Origin: Burkholderiaceae bacterium
GTDB taxonomy: Bacteria > Pseudomonadota > Gammaproteobacteria > Burkholderiales > Burkholderiaceae_C
Assembly: GCA_017999135.1 (NCBI GenBank)
Contig: JAGOBT010000167.1
Span: 1 to 7,009, forward strand
Direction of reading: 5' to 3'
Length of the DNA: 7,009 nucleotides
Part shown: positions 1 to 6,190 of the stretch, one piece after another
Position numbering within the stretch: the stretch's first letter is position 1
Layout of the letters: each line of letters starts with the position of its first letter
Program-made: the position numbers and the translations under genes
The notes under the pieces: model-generated
Database searches by the model: none
What the model saw: the letters and a program-made list of their open reading frames with translations, nothing else
Told to the model about the DNA's origin: nothing

Positions 1-250
1 GGTTCAGGAAGATGCCCCAGCGGTAGTCACGCATCTTCACGTGGCCGAACTGCGCCCAGCCCTGTGGGTCGACGCTGACGGCCGTGCGCAGGTACACCTC
101 GCTGTCGGTGCTGCCCTCGGGGCCCATGTCGCCCCACCAGTCCAGGAAGTTGGGCTGCCACTGCTCCAGCGCGCGCTGCAGCGTGCGGTCTTCGCTGAGG
201 TTGACGTTGTTGGGGATCTTCTCGCTGTAGTTCATCGTGCTCATGCTCAT
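1..250 (-). CDS. boxB: Benzoyl-CoA 2,3-epoxidase oxygenase subunit BoxB, N-terminal part
   Basis: This is the first 83 codons of BoxB; the gene runs off the left edge. The family is the diiron oxygenase component that, with the reductase BoxA, converts benzoyl-CoA to 2,3-epoxybenzoyl-CoA in the cytoplasm. The visible N-terminus has the characteristic run YSEKIPNNVNLSEDRTLQRA, followed by LEQWQPNFLDWWGDMGPEG and later VYLRTAVSVDPQGWAQFG, which I recognise as BoxB. The diiron ligands lie further on, outside the window, so integrity cannot be judged. Three in-frame ATGs sit at 250, 244 and 235. The Shine-Dalgarno AGGAG at 254-258 is 3 nt from the first and 9 nt from the second, so ATG 244 may be the true start; only two residues are at stake. 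It follows boxC on the same strand after a 113-bp structured gap. Confidence 0.95.
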   Translation of the reverse strand, partial: MSMSTMNYSEKIPNNVNLSEDRTLQRALEQWQPNFLDWWGDMGPEGSTDSEVYLRTAVSVDPQGWAQFGHVKMRDYRWGIFLN

Positions 251-276
251 GGACTCCTGTGCTGTTATCGAAGCGG

Positions 277-313
277 GCCAACCCATCGCCGGGCCGCCCC
301 AAGATGGGTTGGC
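277..313. repeat. Perfect 11-bp inverted repeat (stem-loop)
   Basis: The left arm GCCAACCCATC (277-287) is an exact reverse complement of the right arm GATGGGTTGGC (303-313), with a 15-nt GC-rich loop (288-302). It lies between boxC and boxB, ending about 19 nt before the boxB Shine-Dalgarno on the minus strand. No T-tract follows on either strand, which argues against an intrinsic terminator. It would form in the boxCB mRNA. It could be an intercistronic stabiliser, an RNase processing site or a remnant of a dispersed palindromic repeat. Confidence 0.8.
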
Positions 314-355
314 ATCCCCTCGGGGGATCGGCGGCGGTATTCCGCTGCCGAGGGG
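314..355. repeat. Nested or alternative hairpin block
   Basis: Three overlapping inverted repeats are seen. ATCCCC (314-319) pairs with GGGGAT (323-328) around a 3-nt loop. CGGCGGCGG (329-337) pairs with CCGCTGCCG (342-350) around the loop TATT, with one G-T wobble. CCCCTCGG (316-323) is an exact reverse complement of CCGAGGGG (348-355). The first and third are mutually exclusive, so the RNA could switch between two small hairpins and one long imperfect hairpin. It abuts the 277-313 stem-loop directly. The function is not known. Confidence 0.7.
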
Positions 356-363
356 TCGTCAGT

Positions 364-2022
<1,659 letters not shown>

Positions 2023-2030
2023 CGCGGATT

Positions 2031-2034
2031 CTCC
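2031..2034 (-). promoter_or_regulatory. boxC ribosome binding site
   Basis: GGAG on the minus strand, 8 nt before the boxC ATG at 2022. It fixes the boxC start. Confidence 0.7.
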
Positions 2035-2040
2035 GATTGA

Positions 2041-2054
2041 TGCACTTTAGTGCG
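2041..2054. promoter_or_regulatory. Putative BoxR operator, site 1
   Basis: TGCACTTTAGTGCG contains the exact inverted repeat GCACT-TT-AGTGC. It lies about 17-30 nt downstream of the predicted boxC transcription start, within the leader. It is one of five related 14-mers in the two control regions. Assignment to BoxR is an inference from the neighbouring gene and from the TGCA repeats reported for the homologous regulator BzdR. Confidence 0.6.
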
Positions 2055-2069
2055 TGTTTGCTGAAGCGG

Positions 2070-2104
2070 TTGACGCATCATACTGCATGCAACCCGTCCG
2101 TCAA
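2070..2104 (-). promoter_or_regulatory. Predicted sigma-70 promoter of boxCB
   Basis: On the minus strand, TTGACG (2099-2104) and TATGAT (2077-2082) are separated by 16 bp. Each hexamer matches consensus at five of six positions, which stands out in such GC-rich DNA. Initiation would fall near 2070, giving a leader of roughly 48 nt to the boxC ATG. The -10 lies inside putative operator site 2, with sites 1 and 3 on either side. This fits a repressor blocking RNA polymerase. Confidence 0.65.
2074..2087. promoter_or_regulatory. Putative BoxR operator, site 2, over the boxC -10
   Basis: CGCATCATACTGCA fits the shared pattern (GCAT-CATA-CTGC core) and runs into the palindrome TGCATGCA (2084-2091). 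It covers the predicted boxC -10 hexamer completely, so occupancy would exclude RNA polymerase. Its centre is 33 bp from site 1 and 40 bp from site 3, close to whole numbers of helical turns. Confidence 0.6.
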
Positions 2105-2113
2105 GCATCCACA

Positions 2114-2127
2114 TGCACTTTTGTGCC
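2114..2127. promoter_or_regulatory. Putative BoxR operator, site 3, upstream of the boxC promoter
   Basis: TGCACTTTTGTGCC contains the inverted repeat GCAC-TTTT-GTGC. It lies 9 bp upstream of the predicted boxC -35 and 22 bp past the boxR stop codon. The inverted repeat is too short and lacks a T-run after it, so I do not read it as a boxR terminator. Confidence 0.55.
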
Positions 2128-2148
2128 TGTCTCGGTCTTGACCTGGGT

Positions 2149-3072
2149 TCAGGCCGGCAGGCGCAGGGCGGCCCGCACCTGCTGGCGCAGCACCTGGAAG
2201 GTGGCGTCCAGCGGCGCGGCGCTGGTGTCCACTGTCATGTCGGCCTTGCTGTAGAAGGCCGAGCGGCCGGCCAGGATCTGGCGCAGGTCGTCCATCGCCT
2301 CGCGGCTGGCGGCCATGGGCCGCAGGTCGCCCTGGGCCGCCACGCGGGCCATGTGGTCTTCGGGTGCGGCCTGCAGCCACACCGTGGTGCAGTGGCTCAG
2401 CAGCAGGTTGAAGGTGGCCGCATCGCTGACCAGGCCGCCGGGCGTGGCGATCACCGCCTCGGGGTAGATCTGGATCGCCTCCTCCAGCGCCCGGCGCTCG
2501 TAGCGGCGGTAGGCGCTCTGGCCGTACAGCGCCTGGATCTCGGCGATGCTGCAGCCGGCGAACTGCTCGATCTGCCGGCTCAGCTCGACGAACGGAAAGC
2601 CCAGGTCGTCGGCCAGCAGCTGGCCCAGCGTGGACTTGCCGGCACCGCGCAGGCCGATCAATGCCACCTGCTGCGGCCGGGCGCGGGCCGCATCGGCAGC
2701 ACCACCGCCGGTGCCCAGCAGTTCACCGATGGCCACGCGGGCGCGCCGCAGCGTGGCTTCGTCACGGCCCTGCAGCAGCTCACGGATCAGCAGCCATTCG
2801 GGCGACGACGTGGTCACGTCGCCGGTCAATTCGGCCAGCGGGCACTGCAGCGCCGCCGCCACCTGCTGCAGCACCAGGAACGACGCATTGCCGATGCCGT
2901 ACTCCAGGTTGGCCAGGTGGCGCTCACTCACGTGGGCTGCCAGGGCCAGGGCCTTGCGCGTCATGCCGCGGGCAGCGCGCAGGCGCCGCACCCGGTCGCC
3001 CAGGGCGAGCAAGGCCGGGTTCTTGTCGTCGTTGGCGGGCTCGGCGGCCGGCGGCGGTGGGGCGTCGGCCAC
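2149..3072 (-). CDS. boxR: BoxR/BzdR-type regulator: HTH domain fused to a shikimate-kinase-like domain
   Basis: This is a 307-residue repressor of the BzdR/BoxR family, which in studied relatives senses benzoyl-CoA and represses benzoate genes. An XRE-type helix-turn-helix spans about residues 24-80 (LGDRVRRLRAARGMTRKALA, then HVSERHLANLEYGIGNAS). A linker covers about 85-133. A shikimate-kinase fold covers about 134-300, with an intact Walker A motif GLRGAGKST (140-148) and RP at 251-252. The position matching the shikimate-binding aspartate appears to be Ser165, in keeping with a domain that now binds an effector. Start choice: GTG 3072 has AGGTGA 5 nt upstream and gives the usual family length. 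ATG 3108 or 3123 would add 12 or 17 residues but lack a Shine-Dalgarno, and ATG 3108 lies inside a putative operator. boxR probably reads through toward boxC, since no terminator is evident. Confidence 0.93.
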   Translation of the reverse strand: MADAPPPPAAEPANDDKNPALLALGDRVRRLRAARGMTRKALALAAHVSERHLANLEYGIGNASFLVLQQVAAALQCPLAELTGDVTTSSPEWLLIRELLQGRDEATLRRARVAIGELLGTGGGAADAARARPQQVALIGLRGAGKSTLGQLLADDLGFPFVELSRQIEQFAGCSIAEIQALYGQSAYRRYERRALEEAIQIYPEAVIATPGGLVSDAATFNLLLSHCTTVWLQAAPEDHMARVAAQGDLRPMAASREAMDDLRQILAGRSAFYSKADMTVDTSAAPLDATFQVLRQQVRAALRLPA

Positions 3073-3077
3073 GGGGT

Positions 3078-3083
3078 TCACCT
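3078..3083 (-). promoter_or_regulatory. Ribosome binding site deciding the boxR GTG start
   Basis: AGGTGA on the minus strand, matching the 3' part of the AGGAGGTGA consensus, 5 nt before GTG 3072. The two upstream in-frame ATGs have nothing comparable. Confidence 0.5.
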
Positions 3084-3103
3084 TCGGTGTTAACCCGGAT
3101 GAA

Positions 3104-3117
3104 TGCATTATAGTGCT
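3104..3117. promoter_or_regulatory. Putative BoxR operator, site 4
   Basis: TGCATTATAGTGCT carries GCAT-TATA-GTGC. On the minus strand it includes an exact TATAAT hexamer (3107-3112) that could be the boxR -10, although no good -35 stands at the right distance. On the plus strand it touches the TTGACA at 3117-3122. Binding here could affect both directions. Confidence 0.6.
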
Positions 3118-3145
3118 TGACATGGTAGGGGTGCGGCGGTACCTT
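3117..3145 (+). promoter_or_regulatory. Candidate promoter for the cupin-ligase operon
   Basis: An exact TTGACA (3117-3122) is followed after 17 bp by TACCTT (3140-3145), a weak -10 matching three of six positions. Initiation near 3152 would place operator site 5 immediately downstream and site 4 against the -35. The weak -10 keeps confidence low; an activated or alternative start is possible. Confidence 0.35.
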
Positions 3146-3154
3146 TCGGCCACT

Positions 3155-3168
3155 TGCACAATACTGCA
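3155..3168. promoter_or_regulatory. Putative BoxR operator, site 5
   Basis: TGCACAATACTGCA has TGCA at both ends and shares the run ATACTGCA with site 2. Its centre is 51 bp from that of site 4, close to five helical turns. It lies just downstream of the candidate plus-strand promoter. On the minus strand it contains TATTGT, which with TTGCAG 17 bp upstream could be an alternative boxR promoter. Confidence 0.6.
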
Positions 3169-3213
3169 TATCACTGGCCGCTGCAAGCCGGTGGTGTCAA
3201 ACCACACCGCACC

Positions 3214-3678
3214 ATGCCCACCTCTGCCCTGCATGCGCCGCTGGCCGCCTTGACAGCCCAGATCGCCGGCCGCCCGCTGGATGCCACGCTCGACGCCTGG
3301 CTGAATGCCGAACACGGCGCCGGCAGCGCCACCTTCGCCACCCTGAAAGCCGCCTGCCAGCAGGGCGTGGCCGAGGGCTGGCTGTGCAACCGTGAAGGCG
3401 GTGGCATCCGCTATGGCCGCGTCTTCAAGCCGGCCGACGACCTGCACGGCTTTTCGGTCGACGTGGTCGACATGGCCGACGTGGCCGGCCCGCACCACAC
3501 CCACCCGCTGGGCGAGATCGACCTCATCATGCCGATCGAAGGCGATGCGCGGTTCGACGGCCGCCCCGCCGGCTGGCTGGTGTGCCCGCCTGGCAGCGCC
3601 CACCCGCCCACGGTGACCGGTGGCCGCGCGCTGGTGCTGTACCTGCTGCCGCAGGGCCGCATCGATTTCACGAAGTGA
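3214..3678 (+). CDS. DUF4863 / PnbB-like cupin protein
   Basis: This is a 154-residue soluble protein, with no signal peptide or membrane segment visible. The N-terminal half is helical (AGRPLDATLDAWLNAEHG, 18-35). The C-terminal half is a small cupin barrel: motif 1 is HHTHPLGEIDLIMPIEG (94-110) and motif 2 is PPGSAH (125-130). Likely metal ligands are H95, H97, E101 and H130. As I recall, the family includes PnbB, the 4-hydroxylaminobenzoate lyase, and DUF4863 members recur in box clusters; their role there is not established to my knowledge. It is the first gene of the plus-strand operon, 39 bp ahead of the ligase. ATG 3214 is chosen because the in-frame TTG at 3154 would lie in an operator and the shorter form fits the family. 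No clear Shine-Dalgarno precedes it. Confidence 0.85.
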   Translation: MPTSALHAPLAALTAQIAGRPLDATLDAWLNAEHGAGSATFATLKAACQQGVAEGWLCNREGGGIRYGRVFKPADDLHGFSVDVVDMADVAGPHHTHPLGEIDLIMPIEGDARFDGRPAGWLVCPPGSAHPPTVTGGRALVLYLLPQGRIDFTK

Positions 3679-3704
3679 GCCAACGTGGCCACTGAACGGC
3701 CGCC

Positions 3705-3710
3705 AGGAGA
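3705..3710 (+). promoter_or_regulatory. Ribosome binding site deciding the ligase start
   Basis: AGGAGA lies 7 nt before ATG 3718. It favours this start over the in-frame GTG at 3685, which has no such signal. Confidence 0.8.
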
Positions 3711-3717
3711 CCCCCGC

Positions 3718-5349
3718 ATGCCCCCGATCGCCAACGTCAACCCGCCGCCCGAGCGCTTCAACATCGCCGCGCACCTGCTGGCCGCCAACGCCGGCCGCGC
3801 CGCCAAGGCTGCCTTCATCGACGACCGCGGCACGCTGACCTACGGCCAGCTGGACGAGCGTGCCCGCCGCCTGGCCGCCGCGCTGCGCGCTGCCGGCCTG
3901 AAGCGCGAGGAACGGGTGCTGCTGTTGATGCTGGATGGCACCGACTGGCCGGTGGCGTTTCTTGGCAGCATCTATGCCGGCCTGGTGCCGGTGGCCGTCA
4001 ACACCCTGCTGACCGCGGCCGACTACGCCTACATGCTGGAGCACAGCCGCGCCCAGGCGGTGCTGGTGTCGGGCGCGCTGCTGCCCGCGCTGACCGCCGG
4101 CATGGTGCAGAGCGACCATGAGGTGCAGAAGGTGGTGGTGTCGCATCCGGTGGCCCCGCTGCACCCGGCCGAAGTCGAGTTCGAGAGCTTCCTGGACAGC
4201 GCCGCACCGCTGCAGAAGCCGGCGGCCACCGGCGCCGACGACCCGGCCTTCTGGCTGTACTCCAGCGGGTCCACCGGCCGGCCCAAGGGCACGGTGCACA
4301 GCCAGGCCAACCCCTACTGGACCTGCGAGCTGTATGCCAAGGCGGTGCTGGGCCTGGTCGAGCGCGATGTCTGCTTCTCGGCAGCCAAGCTGTACTTCGC
4401 CTACGGCCTGGGCAACGGACTCACCTTCCCGATGAGCGTGGGCGCCACCACGCTGCTGATGGCCGAGCGGCCCACGCCCGACGCCACCTTCAAGCGCTGG
4501 CTGGGCGGCGTGGGCGGCGTCAAGCCCACCGTGTTCTACGGCGCCCCCACCGGCTTTGCCGGCATGCTGGCCCACCCGGGGCTGCCCGCCGCCAAGGACG
4601 TGGCCCTGCGCCTGGTGTCGTCGGCCGGCGAAGCGCTGCCGGCCGAGATCGGCGAGCGCTTCCAGCGCCACTTCGGCGTCGACATCGTCGACGGCATCGG
4701 CAGCACCGAGATGCTGCACATCTTCCTGTCGAACCGGCCCGAGAAGGTGCGCTACGGCAGCACCGGCTGGCCGGTGCCAGGCTACGACATCGAGTTGCGT
4801 GCCGAGACCGGTGGCCCGGTGCCCGACGGTGAGCCGGGCGACCTGTACATCCACGGCCCCAGCGCCGCAATGATGTACTGGGGCAACCGCCAGAAGACGC
4901 GCGAGACCTTCCAGGGCGGCTGGACCAAGAGCGGCGACAAGTACGTGCGCAACGCCGACGGCAGCTACACCTACAGCGGCCGCAGCGACGACATGCTCAA
5001 GGTCAGCGGCATCTATGTGTCACCGTTCGAGGTCGAGGCCACCCTGGTGCAGCACCCCGCCGTGCTGGAGGCCGCGGTGATCGGCGTGCCCGACGCCGAG
5101 GGCCTGACCAAGACCAAGGCTTTCGTGGTGCGCAAGGCCGGCGCCACGGTGACCGAGGATGAGCTCAAGGCCTTCGTCAAGGACCGGCTGGCACCGTACA
5201 AGTACCCGCGTCTGATCGCCTTCGTCGACGACCTGCCCAAGACGGCCACCGGCAAGATCCAGCGCTTCAAGTTGCGCGAACTTGAGGCCCACCCCCGCAG
5301 CGCCTCCGGCGCTCCCCCTCAAGGGGGCGACGCCACCGGCCCGGCATAG
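3718..5349 (+). CDS. bclA: Benzoate-CoA ligase
   Basis: This is a 543-residue AMP-forming acyl-CoA synthetase of the ANL superfamily. It activates benzoate with ATP and CoA to benzoyl-CoA in the cytoplasm, the entry step of the box pathway. Seen in the sequence are the P-loop YSSGSTGRPKG (181-191), the adenine-binding GIGSTE (326-331), YSGRSDDMLKVSGIYVSPFE (419-438) around the hinge, and PKTATGKI (507-514) with catalytic Lys513. The N-terminal PPPERFNIAAHLL and the PTVFYGAPTGFAGML region are typical of benzoate ligases rather than acetyl-CoA synthetases; some homologues also accept 2-aminobenzoate or fluorobenzoates. The last 20 or so residues (about 523-543) are encoded by a hairpin-forming repeat and look like an appended tail, not a conserved part. 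It follows the cupin gene closely and is probably cotranscribed with it. Confidence 0.96.
   Translation: MPPIANVNPPPERFNIAAHLLAANAGRAAKAAFIDDRGTLTYGQLDERARRLAAALRAAGLKREERVLLLMLDGTDWPVAFLGSIYAGLVPVAVNTLLTAADYAYMLEHSRAQAVLVSGALLPALTAGMVQSDHEVQKVVVSHPVAPLHPAEVEFESFLDSAAPLQKPAATGADDPAFWLYSSGSTGRPKGTVHSQANPYWTCELYAKAVLGLVERDVCFSAAKLYFAYGLGNGLTFPMSVGATTLLMAERPTPDATFKRWLGGVGGVKPTVFYGAPTGFAGMLAHPGLPAAKDVALRLVSSAGEALPAEIGERFQRHFGVDIVDGIGSTEMLHIFLSNRPEKVRYGSTGWPVPGYDIELRAETGGPVPDGEPGDLYIHGPSAAMMYWGNRQKTRETFQGGWTKSGDKYVRNADGSYTYSGRSDDMLKVSGIYVSPFEVEATLVQHPAVLEAAVIGVPDAEGLTKTKAFVVRKAGATVTEDELKAFVKDRLAPYKYPRLIAFVDDLPKTATGKIQRFKLRELEAHPRSASGAPPQGGDATGPA
5287..5346. repeat. REP-like palindromic repeat at the 3' end of the ligase gene
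   Basis: The core is the perfect hairpin CCCCCT-CA-AGGGGG (5314-5327), embedded in GC-rich sequence (GCAGCGCCTCCGGCGCT before, CGACGCCACCGGC after). Similar TCCCCCTCAAGGGGGCG elements recur in Burkholderiales genomes by my recollection, often near gene ends. Here it lies in frame inside the ligase and supplies the low-complexity C-terminus. No T-run follows, so it is not a standard terminator. The outer limits are approximate. Confidence 0.6.
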
Positions 5350-5382
5350 CCGGATCCGCGTCGTCCGCTTGGTCCAGACTCC

Positions 5383-6189
5383 ATGACTCCCACAGCCCTC
5401 GCCACGATCGACTGGGCCGGCCGCCCGGTGCAGATCGAGCATGCCTGGGTGGGCGTGCACGACCGCAGCGCGCCGCTGCTGGTGTTCCTGCACGAGGGGC
5501 TGGGCTCGGTGTCGATGTGGCGCGACTTTCCGGGCCGGCTGTGCGCCGTGCTGGGCTGGCGCGGGCTGGTGTATTCGCGGCCCGGCTATGGCCAATCCAC
5601 CCCCCGCGCGCCCGACGAGCACTGGGGCCCCGACTTCATGCACCGCCAGGCCGACGAACTGCTGCCCGCGCTGCTGGCCGCCCTGGGCGTGCACGGCCGC
5701 TACAGCCTGTTCGGCCACAGCGATGGCGGCAGCATCGCCCTGCTGCATGCGGCGCATTTCCCCAACCGGGTGGACCACCTCGTGGTGCTGGCGCCGCACA
5801 TCCTGGTCGAACCGTTCAGCCTGTCGAGCATCCGCCAGGCACGCGACCAGTACATCAACGGCGACCTGCACGGCCGCCTGGCACGCCACCATGCCGACGT
5901 GGATTCGGCCTTCTACGGCTGGAACGACATCTGGCTGGCGCCCGCGTTTTTACCGTGGGATCTGCGCCCCCGGCTCCCCTACATTCGGTGCCCGGTGCTG
6001 GCCATCCAGGGCGTGGACGATGTCTACGGCACGATGGCCCAGATCGACGGCGTTGCCGCCGCCCTGCCCGGCACCCGCTTGCTGAAGCTGCCCGCCTGCG
6101 GCCATTCCCCCCACCGCGACCAGCCCGAGGCTGTGGTCGCCGCCTGCCAGGGCTTCCTGGCCGGCATTCCTTCCCCTCAGGAGACATGA
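5383..6189 (+). CDS. Alpha/beta-fold hydrolase of the benzoate cluster
   Basis: This is a 268-residue cytoplasmic alpha/beta hydrolase. HEGLGSVSMW (37-46) forms the oxyanion strand-turn, GHSDGGS (111-117) is the nucleophile elbow with Ser113, the acid is Asp212 or Asp213 in IQGVDDVYG, and the base is His241 in CGHSPH. The catalytic triad therefore appears intact and the length is normal. The substrate is not readable from the sequence. In this setting a thioesterase for stalled aryl-CoA esters, a lactonase for a BoxC side product, or an esterase releasing benzoate are all possible. The gene begins 33 bp after the ligase stop, in the same frame and separated by a single TAG. Its ATG lacks a clear Shine-Dalgarno, so expression may depend on translation of the ligase. 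It ends 1 nt before the next start. Confidence 0.88.
   Translation: MTPTALATIDWAGRPVQIEHAWVGVHDRSAPLLVFLHEGLGSVSMWRDFPGRLCAVLGWRGLVYSRPGYGQSTPRAPDEHWGPDFMHRQADELLPALLAALGVHGRYSLFGHSDGGSIALLHAAHFPNRVDHLVVLAPHILVEPFSLSSIRQARDQYINGDLHGRLARHHADVDSAFYGWNDIWLAPAFLPWDLRPRLPYIRCPVLAIQGVDDVYGTMAQIDGVAAALPGTRLLKLPACGHSPHRDQPEAVVAACQGFLAGIPSPQET
6179..6184 (+). promoter_or_regulatory. Ribosome binding site of the binding-protein gene
   Basis: AGGAGA lies within the last codons of the hydrolase gene, 6 nt before ATG 6191. This suggests translational coupling. Confidence 0.8.
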
Positions 6190-6190
6190 C

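Larger units (their letters stand above)
251..363 (-). other. boxC-boxB intercistronic spacer filled with hairpins
   Basis: This 113-bp gap between the boxC stop and the boxB start is almost wholly made of inverted repeats (277-313 and 314-355), followed on the minus strand by the boxB ribosome binding site (AGGAG, 254-258). I see no promoter and no T-run that would make a rho-independent terminator in either direction. boxC and boxB are therefore probably one transcript with a structured junction. Such junctions can set differential mRNA stability or partial rho-dependent polarity; which applies here is unknown. Confidence 0.7.
3073..3213. promoter_or_regulatory. Divergent control region between boxR and the cupin-ligase operon
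   Basis: This 141-bp region contains two of the five operator-like palindromes (3104-3117 and 3155-3168). It also holds candidate promoter elements on both strands and the Shine-Dalgarno for the proposed boxR GTG start (AGGTGA on the minus strand, plus positions 3078-3083). A small inverted repeat, GTGGT-GTCAA-ACCAC (3191-3205), lies in the leader of the plus-strand operon where a Shine-Dalgarno would be expected. The layout suggests coordinated repression of both directions by BoxR, an inference from position. Confidence 0.7.

Noticed and set aside
27..302. Minus-strand open frame overlapping the boxB start in another frame
   Set aside because: The boxB frame gives a strong family match with a Shine-Dalgarno; this one is an alternative-frame artefact.
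2114..2127. Possible boxR terminator
   Set aside because: The 4-bp arms are too short and no T-run follows in the boxR direction; it matches the operator motif instead.
2113..3093. Plus-strand open frame (326 codons) opposite boxR
   Set aside because: Shadow frame of a recognised regulator, with no domain or ribosome binding site.
3124..4854. Minus-strand open frame continuing upstream of boxR through the cupin and ligase genes
   Set aside because: Only the part from about 3072 downstream matches BoxR. The rest is antisense to two conserved genes and crosses the divergent control region.
5314..5327. Hairpin read as a rho-independent terminator of the ligase
   Set aside because: It lies before the stop codon, has no T-tract, and the next gene starts within 60 bp on the same strand.
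5020..5892. Minus-strand open frame opposite the ligase end and the hydrolase
   Set aside because: Antisense to two genes with intact catalytic motifs; the composition is that of a GC-rich shadow frame.
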